From: Granulicella pectinivorans
GTDB lineage: Bacteria > Acidobacteriota > Terriglobia > Terriglobales > Acidobacteriaceae
Direction of reading: 5' to 3'
Assembly: GCF_900114625.1 (NCBI RefSeq)
Contig: NZ_FOZL01000001.1
Span: 3,844,001-3,908,000 of the forward strand
DNA length: 64,000 bases
In this document: piece by piece, positions 15,901 through 24,406 of the stretch
Layout of the letters: every line of letters starts with the position of its first letter
Numbering within the stretch: position 1 is the first letter of the stretch
Position numbers and translations under genes: made by a program
The notes under the pieces: model-generated
What the model was told of the DNA's origin: nothing
Databases searched by the model: none
The model's input: the letters and a program-made list of their open reading frames with translations, nothing else

Positions 15901-17887
15901 AGCTGAACAAGAACTCCTTGGTGCGGAGTTCGCGGACGGTGTCGCGGAGCTTCGCTGCCTTTTCGAACTCGAACTTCTTGGCGGCTTCGCGCATGTCGGA
16001 TTCGAGCTTCCCGATGTAGACGTCGAGCTCGGCCTGCGTGGCGAAGTCAGGCATGCCCTCGGCCTCGTCGGTGAGGTCGGCGTAGTCGGCCTTGAGGATG
16101 CCGGCGAGGCCCATCTCGAGGGGACGGTTGATGGAGGCGGGGGTGATGCCGTGCTCCTCGTTATAGGCGACCTGCTTCTCGCGGCGACGGTCGGTCTCGT
16201 TGATTGCGCGCTGCATGGAGTCGGTCATCTTGTCGGCGTAGAGGATGGCGCGGCCTTCGAGGTGGCGGGCGGCGCGGCCGATGGTCTGGATGAGCGAGCC
16301 CTGGGAGCGGAGGAAGCCTTCCTTGTCGGCGTCGAGGATGGCGACGAGGGAGACTTCGGGGAGATCGAGACCTTCGCGGAGGAGGTTGATGCCGATGAGG
16401 ACGTCGTACTCCCCTTTGCGGAGGTCGCGGAGGAGCTTGATGCGCTCCAGGGTTTCGATCTCGGAGTGCATGTAGCGGCAGCGGACGCCGACCTCGGTGT
16501 AGTAGTTGGCCAGGTCTTCGGACATGCGCTTGGTGAGGGTGGTGACGAGGACGCGCTGGTCTTTCGAGACGCGGTCGCGGATCTCGGCGAGGAGATCGTC
16601 GATCTGGCCCTTGACGGGACGGATCTCGACGATGGGATCGATGAGGCCGGTGGGGCGGATGATTTGTTCGACGACGACGCCAGCGGCCTTCGTCAGTTCG
16701 TACGGTCCGGGGGTGGCGGAGACGTAGATGATCTGGCCGGTGCGGCCTTCGAACTCCTCGAACTTGAGCGGGCGGTTGTCCATGGCGCTGGGCAGGCGGA
16801 AGCCGTAGTCGACGAGATTCTGCTTGCGGCTGCGGTCACCGTGCCACATCCCGTGAAGCTGCGGGACGGTGACGTGGGACTCGTCGATGAAGAGGAGGAA
16901 GTCGCGCGGGAAGTAGTCGAGGAGCGTGGGTGGCGGCTCGCCGGCGAGGCGCCCGGAGAAGTGCCGCGAGTAGTTCTCGATGCCGTGGCAGTAGCCGACG
17001 GACTTGATCATCTCGAGGTCGTAGCGGGTGCGCTGGTGGATGCGCTGGCTCTCGACGAGACGGCCCTGGGACTCCAGTTCTTTTTCCCACCACTCCATCT
17101 CGGCGAGGATGGAGTCCGAGGCGGTCTTCTTGCGTTCGGGCTGAACGACATAGTGGGACTTGGGGTAGATGGGGAGGCGGGAGTATTTCTGCTTGACGGT
17201 GCCGAAGAGCGGGTCGATCTGCGAGAGGGCGTCGATCTCGTCGCCGAAGAGCTCAATGCGGTAGGCGGACTCGTCGTAGGTTGGGAAGACTTCGATGATG
17301 TCTCCACGCACGCGGAAAGTGCCGCGGCGGAAGTCGACGTCGTTGCGCTCGTAGAGGATCTCGACCAAGCGGCGGGTGATGTCTTCGCGGCGGATCTTCT
17401 GGCCGCGTTCGAGCAGCAGCAACATGCCGTAGTAGGCTTCGGGCGAGCCGAGGCCGTAGATGCAGCTTACGGAGCTGACGATGATAGCGTCGCGGCGCTC
17501 GAAGAGGCTGCGGGTGGCTGCGAGGCGCAGCTTGTCGAGCTCTTCGTTGATGGTGGCTTCTTTTTCGATGAAGAGGTCGCCGGAGGGGATGTAGGCCTCG
17601 GGCTGGTAGTAGTCGTAGTAGCTGACAAAGTATTCGACGGCGTTGTTGGGAAAGAAGGTCTTGAACTCGTGATAGAGCTGGGCGGCCAGCGTCTTGTTGT
17701 GCGCGAGGATGAGCGCGGGGCGCTGCAGCTCCTCGATGACTTTGGCCATGGTGAAGGTCTTGCCGGAGCCGGTGACGCCGAGCAGCACCTGGTCTTTTTC
17801 GCCTGCCTCAATCCCGGCGACGAGCTCGCCGATGGCCCTTGGCTGATCTCCCTGCGGTTTGTACGATGTCACAAGCTGAAAGTCCAT
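15899..17887 (-). CDS. uvrB: Excinuclease ABC subunit B (UvrB)
   Basis: 662 residues from MDFQLVTSYKPQGDQPRAIG, the usual UvrB N-terminus; the open frame extends further upstream but that part is not coding. Walker A GVTGSGKT is at 37-44, followed by the DNA-clamping beta-hairpin region YYDYYQPEAYIPSGDLFIEK, the helicase box IDESHVTVPQ, motif VI QTIGRAARH and a C-terminal UVR domain (LESDMREAAKKFEFEKAAKL) that contacts UvrC. It handles damage verification in nucleotide excision repair. TATCCT six bases before the ATG and no good Shine-Dalgarno suggest a leaderless mRNA. No copy of the lexA-type repeat was seen upstream. Confidence 0.97.
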   Translation of the reverse strand: MDFQLVTSYKPQGDQPRAIGELVAGIEAGEKDQVLLGVTGSGKTFTMAKVIEELQRPALILAHNKTLAAQLYHEFKTFFPNNAVEYFVSYYDYYQPEAYIPSGDLFIEKEATINEELDKLRLAATRSLFERRDAIIVSSVSCIYGLGSPEAYYGMLLLLERGQKIRREDITRRLVEILYERNDVDFRRGTFRVRGDIIEVFPTYDESAYRIELFGDEIDALSQIDPLFGTVKQKYSRLPIYPKSHYVVQPERKKTASDSILAEMEWWEKELESQGRLVESQRIHQRTRYDLEMIKSVGYCHGIENYSRHFSGRLAGEPPPTLLDYFPRDFLLFIDESHVTVPQLHGMWHGDRSRKQNLVDYGFRLPSAMDNRPLKFEEFEGRTGQIIYVSATPGPYELTKAAGVVVEQIIRPTGLIDPIVEIRPVKGQIDDLLAEIRDRVSKDQRVLVTTLTKRMSEDLANYYTEVGVRCRYMHSEIETLERIKLLRDLRKGEYDVLIGINLLREGLDLPEVSLVAILDADKEGFLRSQGSLIQTIGRAARHLEGRAILYADKMTDSMQRAINETDRRREKQVAYNEEHGITPASINRPLEMGLAGILKADYADLTDEAEGMPDFATQAELDVYIGKLESDMREAAKKFEFEKAAKLRDTVRELRTKEFLFS

Positions 17888-17922
17888 CCCTATAGGATAG
17901 AGGAAGACGGAGGTTTTCACGC

Positions 17923-18528
17923 ATGAGCTTACTGATCCCACCAAGCCAGCTATGGCTTTGTCGACATGGCGAAACCGAATGGAGCCTTTCGGGGGCACAC
18001 ACCAGCCGCACCGACATTCCGCTGACCGACAACGGGCGCGAGAAGGCCGTCGAGCTTGGCGCTTATTTGAAGGACACACCGTTTGCGGCGGTGTTTGTGA
18101 GCCCGATGCACCGCGCAAAGGAGACATGCCGGATCGCGGGATTGATCGACAACGCGTACATCGATGAAGGGCTGATGGAGTGGAATTACGGGATCTACGA
18201 GGGCAAGACGACCAAGGAGATTCGCGAGGAGGTTCCGGGCTGGTCGGTGTGGAAGGATCCCATCTATGAGGGCGAGACGGCGGAGCAGGTGGGCGAGCGG
18301 GCGGATGATGTGATCGCACGGGCGCTGGAGGCAGGTGGGCAGCAGGGCGGCGGGAATGTGGCGCTGTTCGCGCATGCGCATATTCTGCGTATTCTGGCGG
18401 CGCGGTGGATTGGATTGCCGGCTAAGGGTGGCGCATTGTTCGGGCTTGGGACGGGGAGCGTTTCGGTGCTCGGATGGGAGCGGGAGACGCGGGTGATCTT
18501 GCACTGGAATCGTGGGTTCGGCGGATAA
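17923..18528 (+). CDS. Histidine phosphatase family protein (phosphoglycerate mutase-like)
   Basis: 201 residues; GGAGG lies nine bases before the ATG. The catalytic RHGE is at 14-17 with H15 as phosphohistidine. Further family residues are SPMHRAKETC (second arginine), the acid in MEWNYGIYEGK, and FAHAHILRI (second histidine). The short length and MEWNYGIYEG favour a broad phosphatase (CobC/GpmB type) over a glycolytic mutase. It is divergent from uvrB, with 35 bases between start codons, and ends at a strong terminator. Confidence 0.88.
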   Translation: MSLLIPPSQLWLCRHGETEWSLSGAHTSRTDIPLTDNGREKAVELGAYLKDTPFAAVFVSPMHRAKETCRIAGLIDNAYIDEGLMEWNYGIYEGKTTKEIREEVPGWSVWKDPIYEGETAEQVGERADDVIARALEAGGQQGGGNVALFAHAHILRILAARWIGLPAKGGALFGLGTGSVSVLGWERETRVILHWNRGFGG

Positions 18529-18570
18529 CTACGCGGCTTCACTCTAAAGCAATTCGTAACCAGGATCAAA

Positions 18571-18620
18571 AAAAGCGGGATAAGAACAGGCACGACGCCT
18601 GGTTCCTCCCGCTTTTCTTT
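18571..18620. terminator. Bidirectional terminator between the phosphatase and M28 genes
   Basis: A long stem (AAAAGCGGGA pairing with TCCCGCTTTT, extended inward by AGAACAGGC/GCCTGGTTC with a bulge) and a five-base loop. T-tracts occur on both strands. Confidence 0.9.
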
Positions 18621-18634
18621 GTTTCTTTCCGGAA

Positions 18635-19555
18635 CTAGCCTTTGGCGTTGACGAGACGGATGACTTCGAGGAAGAGGTCCGCCGAGATCTGCAGGGAGTG
18701 GGCGCTCACCTTGTCGATGGAGTCGAGCTCGGTGTGGTGGAAGCCGCCTTCCGGATGCTCCTTGGTGGGGGGACCGTAGTCGAGGTCGATGATGTCGAGG
18801 ACCGGGACGCCGCGCTGTTTGAAGGGTAAGTGATCGTCTTCGACCTCGGTCTGGTTCTTGAAGACCGAGGACGCGTGGCCAGTGTTTTTCGCTGCGGTGG
18901 CGAGCAGGTCTTCCAGCCAGGGCGTGGAGTTAGCGTCGTGATCGATGTTCAGGTCGCGATCGCCGCACATGTCGGCGAGAACGAAGGCCTTGATCTTGCC
19001 GATGGTTCCGTTCTGGCTCCACTTGGCGGCGAGGTGGCGCGATCCGTAGAGCGAGTCGGAGTTCGTCCAGCTTTGGACGGCCTCTTCCCCGTCGAAGAAG
19101 GCCAGCCAGACCGAGTAGCCCTCGGGCGGGTGGGCGCGGAGGTACTGGCCGATGCCAATGAGCAGCGCAGTGGTCGCGGCTCCGTCGTTGGCGCCAACGA
19201 AATTGATGTCGCGCAGGGGCCAGTTGGTCTCGTAGTGGGTGCCGAGGACGATGATGCCGTCCTTCTTGCCGGGGAACTTGACGATGTAGTTGTTCATCGA
19301 CTGCATGCCGGCGGGCGTGCGGGCGGTGAAGCTGTCCTGCTCGAAGTTGCCCTTGGCTTTTTCGGGGGCGAAGTGATCCTGGATGAACTGCTCGGCCTTC
19401 GCGTGACCCGGAGAGCCGTTGAAGCGCTTCGGCGCGACCGCCAGAAGCTGCCTGGTGGTCGCATAGACGGCGGCCCCACTGACGGCACCGGGCTTCTGGG
19501 CGAACGACGGCAGGCAGACCAGCAACAGCAGACTCAGCTTCAGAAGACTCTTCAT
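18635..19555 (-). CDS. Exported M28 zinc peptidase, glutaminyl-peptide cyclotransferase-like
   Basis: 306 residues with a signal peptide (MKSLLKLSLLLLVCLPSFAQ). Metal and catalytic motifs are in order: GTHYET (His), GANDGA (Asp), FFDGEEA (Glu), VEDDHLPFKQRGVPVLDIID and FHHTELDSIDKV (His). The EDDHxPF..RGVPVL stretch is characteristic of glutaminyl cyclases rather than M28 aminopeptidases, so pyroglutamate formation on exported peptides is the better guess. The start overlaps the tatC stop (ATGA), putting it in the tat operon. Confidence 0.88.
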   Translation of the reverse strand: MKSLLKLSLLLLVCLPSFAQKPGAVSGAAVYATTRQLLAVAPKRFNGSPGHAKAEQFIQDHFAPEKAKGNFEQDSFTARTPAGMQSMNNYIVKFPGKKDGIIVLGTHYETNWPLRDINFVGANDGAATTALLIGIGQYLRAHPPEGYSVWLAFFDGEEAVQSWTNSDSLYGSRHLAAKWSQNGTIGKIKAFVLADMCGDRDLNIDHDANSTPWLEDLLATAAKNTGHASSVFKNQTEVEDDHLPFKQRGVPVLDIIDLDYGPPTKEHPEGGFHHTELDSIDKVSAHSLQISADLFLEVIRLVNAKG

Positions 19556-20337
19556 GCGCGCTTGGCCTCCCTGGCCTTACGACGTTCCGGGTGGACGACC
19601 AGCGCGACACCCACGCCAATGAGGTAGAGGACAAGCATCGGGCTGGCGAAGAGGCACATGCTGATGGGGTCCGGCAGCGGGCAGATGATGGCAGCGATGA
19701 GGAAGATCAGCAGGATCGCGTAACGGATGTGTTTGAGCAGGAACTTCGCGTCGACGATGCCGAAGAGCGCAAGGAAGAAGATGAGAACCGGCAGTTCAAA
19801 GGTGACGCCGAGTCCGAGGATGACCGCGAGGAAGAAGCCGGTGTAGTCCTCGATGGTGATCATGTGGGTGTAGTTCTTGCCGATGTCCTGGATGAGGAAG
19901 ACCATTGCGCCGGGGAGCACATAGCGATAGCCGAACCAGGCTCCGCTGAGGAACAGGCCGACGGTCGCGCCCATGAAGGGGAAGACGTACTTCTTCTCGT
20001 GCGCGTACATGCCCGGGGAGATGAAGAGCCAGACCTGGTACAGGATGAACGGGCTGGCGAAGATGGCACCGAAGACCGCCGCCGACTTGATCATGAGGTT
20101 CAGCGCGTCAGTGGGGTGGGTCATCGTCATCTTGAGGCCGATGTTGAGCAGCGGCTGCTGCACCCAGGTGATGAGCTTCGCGTTGAAGACATAGGCGATG
20201 GCGCAGCCGCCGAGCAGGTACAGGATGGAGTGGACGAGGCGCTTGCGCAGCTCTTCCAGGTGCTCCATCAGGCTCATGCCGGGCAGTTCGGCGCGGTCTT
20301 TGATCTCGGCGCGTGCCTTATCGATCGGGTCATCCAT
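19552..20337 (-). CDS. tatC: Sec-independent protein translocase TatC
   Basis: 261 residues from MDDPIDKARAEIKDRAELPG; the longer frame is disfavoured because AGGTGG precedes this ATG and it overlaps the tatB-like stop by eight bases. The first cytoplasmic loop has MSLMEHLEELRKRLVHS, the signal-peptide recognition region. Six membrane helices follow, and LPVLIFFLALFGI and LLIFLIAAIICPLPDPISM are typical. It is the receptor of the twin-arginine export pathway. A likely client in this window is the Tat-signal aminotransferase at 38.3-39.5 kb. Confidence 0.96.
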   Translation of the reverse strand: MDDPIDKARAEIKDRAELPGMSLMEHLEELRKRLVHSILYLLGGCAIAYVFNAKLITWVQQPLLNIGLKMTMTHPTDALNLMIKSAAVFGAIFASPFILYQVWLFISPGMYAHEKKYVFPFMGATVGLFLSGAWFGYRYVLPGAMVFLIQDIGKNYTHMITIEDYTGFFLAVILGLGVTFELPVLIFFLALFGIVDAKFLLKHIRYAILLIFLIAAIICPLPDPISMCLFASPMLVLYLIGVGVALVVHPERRKAREAKRA

Positions 20338-20866
20338 GGTGGTCCACCTGCGTGCTTTCCGCGGCATGACCGGCACGCGCCTCGATCTCGGCCGGCGTGG
20401 CCTCGGGGATCGATTCGAGCAGAGGCGTCAACGCGCTGTTACCCCGTCCCACCGGGAGCCCTGTGTCGGGCGGCATCATCTTCAAATCACCCTCACTGGC
20501 GATGGGCTGAACCTCGGCCGCAACCGGCGCGGGATCTTCCACCGTGTATTCGACTGCGCCGTCTCTCTGGACGAAGTCTTCCCCGCTATCGGGATGGGCC
20601 GTGGGCATGGTCGTTTCGAGCTCCGTCGACGCCTCAAGCGCGGGTGCAACCGGAGCCGCCGCCTCAATCTCGGCGATCTTCTTCTGGCGATCGGCTTGTT
20701 CGGCCATCCGCAGCTCGTCTTCCATCTGCATCCGGAAGTCGTTCGACGCGCGCCGGAACTCGCCCATCAGCTTGCCCAACTGGCGTGCCAGCTCCGGCAG
20801 CTTCTTGGGGCCGAAGAGCAGCAACGCGATAATGAAGATGACTGCACTGTCCTGAAAGCTAGGCAT
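20330..20866 (-). CDS. tatB: TatA/TatB-family translocase subunit
   Basis: 178 residues from MPSFQDSAVIFIIALLLFGP, chosen because GGGAGG precedes it. One N-terminal membrane helix ends in the FGPKKLPELARQLGK hinge, then an amphipathic helix (LMGEFRRASNDFRMQMEDEL) and a long acidic, Ala/Pro-rich, disordered tail (about 70-178). The length and tail favour TatB function, but many acidobacterial genomes use a single TatA/B-like protein and the sequence does not separate these cleanly. It is first in the tatB-tatC-M28 operon. Confidence 0.88.
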   Translation of the reverse strand: MPSFQDSAVIFIIALLLFGPKKLPELARQLGKLMGEFRRASNDFRMQMEDELRMAEQADRQKKIAEIEAAAPVAPALEASTELETTMPTAHPDSGEDFVQRDGAVEYTVEDPAPVAAEVQPIASEGDLKMMPPDTGLPVGRGNSALTPLLESIPEATPAEIEARAGHAAESTQVDHHG

Positions 20867-20943
20867 ACTTGCCTCCCATGATACGGCCTCGTTACAGACC
20901 GGACAAATCGGCCTAGAATAAGCTTTGAAGGGAGAGGGCGGCG

Positions 20944-21381
20944 ATGACCAAGACATTCACCTGGCAGGAGGCGCAGACCCTTCTGCCTGTGCTCGAATCG
21001 CTCCTCAAGAGAGCCCAGGCGAACGCCGAGAAGGCCTCCGGGCTGGAAGTCGAGATGCAGGAGCTTTCGCAGCGCATCTTCCTCTCGGGCGGCGTGCGGG
21101 TCGACGTTTCCGTCGCCGCCAAACGCCGTGCGCAGTTCGACAAGAGCAGCAAAGAGGTGCAGGATACGCTGGCCGAGATCGAAGCGATCGGGGTGCAGGT
21201 GGCGGATCTTGAAGAGGGCGTGCTGGCGTTTCCGTGCAAGCTCGAGGGTGCGACGGTCTTCCTGAGCTGGCAGCTTGGCGAACTTACGATCACCAGTTGG
21301 GTGAACGAAAACGAGTCGATCGCCGACCGCAAACCGATCGACGGGCGCTTCGGCCGGATCGAACGCGAGCGGCTGAACTAG
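20944..21381 (+). CDS. DUF2203-family protein
   Basis: 145 residues, start supported by GGGAGAGGG. It opens with MTKTFTWQEAQTLLPVLESL, and the C-terminal half has LEEGVLAFPCKLEGATVFLSW and DRKPIDGRFGRIE, all characteristic of DUF2203. No catalytic motif is visible; the protein is helical with a small beta region and is cytoplasmic. TAGAAT upstream (20914-20919) is a plausible -10 for a leadered transcript divergent from tatB. Function unknown. Confidence 0.85.
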   Translation: MTKTFTWQEAQTLLPVLESLLKRAQANAEKASGLEVEMQELSQRIFLSGGVRVDVSVAAKRRAQFDKSSKEVQDTLAEIEAIGVQVADLEEGVLAFPCKLEGATVFLSWQLGELTITSWVNENESIADRKPIDGRFGRIERERLN

Positions 21382-21402
21382 ATTCTCGTTTACCATTGAA
21401 AG

Positions 21403-21831
21403 ATGGCCGCCGCAGCCGACATCTCGTTCCGTGCCCTCTGCGAGCAACAGGGGATCGCCGTCACCCATCAGCGCGAAGTGCTGTATGAGGTGATGCAGTC
21501 GATGCACGGACACCCCTCTCCCGAGGAGATCTACGCCGAGGTCCGGCAGCGCATCCCGACCATCTCACTGGCCACGGTGTACAAGAATATCCATCTTTTC
21601 GTCGAAAGCGGCGTGTTGCGCGAGGTCAGCCTCCACCACGGCACCGTACGGGTGGAGATGGCGAGCTCCGATCACCATCACGTCGTGTGCAGCCGTTGCA
21701 AGTCGATCACCGATATCGACGAGGCCGAGCTTGGCCTTCTGCCGAAGCACGATCGCCTGCCGGGTGGGTTCCTTGTCGAGCGCTACGCGGTCGATGTGAT
21801 TGGGCTGTGCGCGAAGTGCCAGCAGGCCTGA
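21403..21831 (+). CDS. perR: Fur-family regulator, PerR-like
   Basis: 142 residues. The winged helix (about 10-80) contains ISLATVYKNIHLFVESG. The structural zinc cysteines C96, C99, C136 and C139 and the candidate regulatory-metal residues H37, H91, H93 and D104 fall at the same numbers as in Bacillus PerR; position 85 is Glu rather than Asp. D104 favours a peroxide-sensing PerR over an iron-sensing Fur, but Fur function is not excluded. It follows DUF2203 after 21 bases. TACCAT lies six bases before the ATG. Confidence 0.9.
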   Translation: MAAAADISFRALCEQQGIAVTHQREVLYEVMQSMHGHPSPEEIYAEVRQRIPTISLATVYKNIHLFVESGVLREVSLHHGTVRVEMASSDHHHVVCSRCKSITDIDEAELGLLPKHDRLPGGFLVERYAVDVIGLCAKCQQA

Positions 21832-21937
21832 ACGTTCTTTCGCTCCCCTCGTTCGCAACTCCGGGGCATCGGCTGCGTCTAACGGGAAGGTCGCGGCTCC
21901 CCGTCTTCCAACGCGGCTCTTTTCTACGAGGCTATGC

Positions 21938-23071
21938 ATGCGTTTTTCCCCGCAGTATCTTTTCCGGCTTGCGCTTTGCGCCGCGATCCCGGCCCTGAGC
22001 GGCTGCGGAAACTTCTTCGTCTACCCCGGCACAGGTGGCGGCTCGGGTTCGGGTTCGACGACGAGCTACGCCTACGTAGCGAATGCCACAACCACCAATC
22101 TTGCCGCGTTCGCGCTGAACTCGGGCAAGCTGGTGTCGGTGAGTGGATCGCCTTACAGCCTTGGAATCTCCCCGACCAGCCTGGTCGTAACGCCGGCAAA
22201 TACGTATCTGTACGTCGGCACCGCCGTGGCTCTTTACGGCTTTTCGATCAATACGACGACGGGGCAACTGACGGCACTGAACAGCGGTCAGGCCCTGGCT
22301 AGCGTGAATGTCGTCTCCCTGGACGTCTCCCCCGACGGCAACTGGTTGCTCGCGCTCGACGCAAGCGGTGTCACCGTCGACGAGTATGCGATCAACACCT
22401 CGACCGGTCTGCTGAACGCGGCCACCGGTGCCACGTACAGCATTACGGGCAACGGCGTTTCGGCTCCGCGGGCCATCAAGTTCGCTCCGTCGGGAGCGTT
22501 CGTCTTCGCCGCGCTTGGCACGGGCGGTGACGCGGTGTTCAACTTCAACACCTCCACCGGGGCTCTGACGTACAACACCAGCCTGGCAGGCTCCACGACG
22601 AGCAGCGACAACGCGCTGACGGTCGACTCCACCTCGACGCATCTTTACATCGCGCGGAGCGGCACCGGGGCCGGTGTGACGGCGTATACGATCAGCTCGA
22701 ACGGTGCGCTGAACTCCGTCAGCGGATCTCCCTTTGCTGCCGGCGGGGGTCCGTATTCGGTCGTAATCGACGCCACCGGAGATTATCTGTACGCGGGCAA
22801 CCGCACCGATGGCACGATCTCCGGCTACACCATTGCGACCTCGGGCGCGCTGACGCCGATCTCGGGTTCACCCTTCGCCAGCGGTGTCAACGTGAACTCG
22901 CTGGGACGCGACTCGCTTGGCAAATACATCGTCGCGGCTTCGCTGGGTGGATCGTCCGATCTGACGATGTACAGCTTCGACGCCACCACAGCGGGCAAGC
23001 TGAACGTCGCCAGCACCGCGACGACTGGAACCGACCCGACGGGGGCAATCGCCGTGGCGATGACTCACTAG
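21938..23071 (+). CDS. Lipoprotein with YVTN/lactonase-type beta-propeller
   Basis: 377 residues from MRFSPQYLFRLALCAAIPAL, with GAGG upstream. The lipobox is LSGC at about 20-23, so it is probably anchored in a membrane and faces the periplasm. A Gly/Ser linker follows, then about seven repeats of the form YLYVGT..LYGFSINTTTGQLTAL and SGSPFAAG, typical of the 6-phosphogluconolactonase-like beta-propeller family abundant in Acidobacteriota. Enzymatic activity is doubtful; binding or a structural role is as likely. A 10-bp hairpin follows the stop. Confidence 0.85.
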   Translation: MRFSPQYLFRLALCAAIPALSGCGNFFVYPGTGGGSGSGSTTSYAYVANATTTNLAAFALNSGKLVSVSGSPYSLGISPTSLVVTPANTYLYVGTAVALYGFSINTTTGQLTALNSGQALASVNVVSLDVSPDGNWLLALDASGVTVDEYAINTSTGLLNAATGATYSITGNGVSAPRAIKFAPSGAFVFAALGTGGDAVFNFNTSTGALTYNTSLAGSTTSSDNALTVDSTSTHLYIARSGTGAGVTAYTISSNGALNSVSGSPFAAGGGPYSVVIDATGDYLYAGNRTDGTISGYTIATSGALTPISGSPFASGVNVNSLGRDSLGKYIVAASLGGSSDLTMYSFDATTAGKLNVASTATTGTDPTGAIAVAMTH

Positions 23072-23099
23072 GTTCGTCGCGTTTCTCTCTCCGTTTGTG

Positions 23100-23126
23100 C
23101 CCGATACGGCATCCAACCGTATCGGG
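23100..23126. terminator. Hairpin after the beta-propeller lipoprotein gene
   Basis: A perfect 10-bp stem (CCCGATACGG / CCGTATCGGG) with a seven-base loop and no T-tract. It ends eight bases before a TATAAT hexamer (23135) that probably starts the next transcript. Confidence 0.55.
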
Positions 23127-23176
23127 ACCTCCGCCTATAATGGGAGTTGTCCGCCTGAAGGAGCAACGCCCTCCGT

Positions 23177-24337
23177 ATGCATTCCACCCAGTCTGACCAC
23201 GCCGGCCGGATCCGTGTCTTCGCCATGTCGTTTGTGCTTCTCCTGGCCTTTACGGGCTGCTCCCGTTTCCGTCCCAAGGTGCTTTCGAGCGAGTACGTCT
23301 ATGTGACGGCCAAGCAGACGTTTCTGCGCGACCGTATCGCCGCCGTCTCCAACCGGACTGGCATCGTGAATAACGGCGATAAGCTCACCGTGCTCGAGCA
23401 TGGACGGCGCTTTATCAAGGTCAAGACGACCAAGGGCGAGATCGGCTGGATCGACGAGAAGACGGTCGCCACCCAACAGGTCGCGGACACCTTTACGAAG
23501 CTTGCGGAAGATCATGCCAAGGATCCCTCGGTAGCCTCCGCCGTCGTGCGCGACGAGGTGTATCTGCACATCAAGCCAGGGCGCGAGACGGAGCGGTTCT
23601 ACCGGCTCGCCGAGGGCGACAAGCTGCAGTTGATCGCGCGCGCCACGCTGCCGAAGGCTCTGCCCCCGGGGCAGGCGCCGCCGAAGCCTCCACCAGCCAA
23701 GCCCGGGGAACCTGCTCCCGCGCCGCTTCCTCCTGTCATGGAGGACTGGTGGCTGGTCCGCGATGCGCAGAAGCACTCCGGCTGGATCTACTCGCGGATG
23801 ATTGACGTTGATGCACCCGACACGCTCACCAGGTATGCCGAGGGCCAGCGTTTTGTCGGGGCCTACGTTCTCACCACCGTGAACGATCCTGGAGCCCCGA
23901 TGGACAACAAGGACGTTCCCATTTACCTGACGGTGCTGAGCCCCTACCGTGCCGGCCTGCCGTACGACTTCGACCAGGTCCGGCTCTTTACCTGGTCGAC
24001 CAAGATGCATCGCTACGAGACCGGCTTCCGCGAGAAGAACATCGAAGGCTACCTGCCGGTGAAGATCGGCAGGATGAAGGATGCGAACGGCAAGTCGGTA
24101 ATGGCCCAGACCGAGCTGCCGAGCTTCACCTATCGGGTGCTGGCAGCAGACTCTGCACCCGCCGTCCCCGATCCTGTGACGGGTTTGGTGACACCAGGCA
24201 AGCTAATCTCGAAGACATGGCGACTGGAGGGCAATTCGGTCCACCGCATCCTCGACCCCGGGCAGGATCCAAAGCAGGAACAGGCGCATCCGGAGCCTCC
24301 GCCGGAGAAAAACAAGAAGGGCAAGAAGAAGAAATGA
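23177..24337 (+). CDS. Lipoprotein with two SH3-like domains
   Basis: 386 residues. The N-terminus has a hydrophobic segment and lipobox (MSFVLLLAFTGC). Two bacterial SH3-like segments are visible: residues about 40-95 (VTAKQTFLRDR ... KTTKGEIGWIDEKTV) and about 120-215 (VYLHIKPGRETERFYRLAEGD ... SGWIYSRMID), the second interrupted by a Pro-rich loop. The C-terminal half is unassigned and ends in a Lys-rich tail. It probably binds the cell wall or a surface partner. The start is uncertain: AAGGAG is 14 bases before this ATG, and an ATG at 23225 is also possible. Confidence 0.75.
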   Translation: MHSTQSDHAGRIRVFAMSFVLLLAFTGCSRFRPKVLSSEYVYVTAKQTFLRDRIAAVSNRTGIVNNGDKLTVLEHGRRFIKVKTTKGEIGWIDEKTVATQQVADTFTKLAEDHAKDPSVASAVVRDEVYLHIKPGRETERFYRLAEGDKLQLIARATLPKALPPGQAPPKPPPAKPGEPAPAPLPPVMEDWWLVRDAQKHSGWIYSRMIDVDAPDTLTRYAEGQRFVGAYVLTTVNDPGAPMDNKDVPIYLTVLSPYRAGLPYDFDQVRLFTWSTKMHRYETGFREKNIEGYLPVKIGRMKDANGKSVMAQTELPSFTYRVLAADSAPAVPDPVTGLVTPGKLISKTWRLEGNSVHRILDPGQDPKQEQAHPEPPPEKNKKGKKKK

Positions 24338-24390
24338 GCCTCCTCTTCGGCTCATGCTTCCTGGGCTCCTGATACTTCCCTGGAAGCATG
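24334..24390. terminator. Convergent terminator region
   Basis: Two successive inverted repeats: ATGAGCC / GGCTCAT (24334-24355) and CATGCTTCC / GGAAGCATG (24353-24390). They lie between the SH3 lipoprotein and DegT genes. Without a T-tract, termination is only likely. Confidence 0.45.
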
Positions 24391-24406
24391 ACGAACCGGC
24401 AGTGAT

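Noticed and set aside
16151..17926. 591-codon plus-strand frame opposite uvrB
   Set aside because: Low-complexity Asp/Glu/Gly/Val product with no domain; uvrB is unmistakable on the other strand.
17888..17960. A LexA-type direct repeat upstream of uvrB
   Set aside because: No GTTC/ATTC pair with seven-base spacing was found there on either strand.
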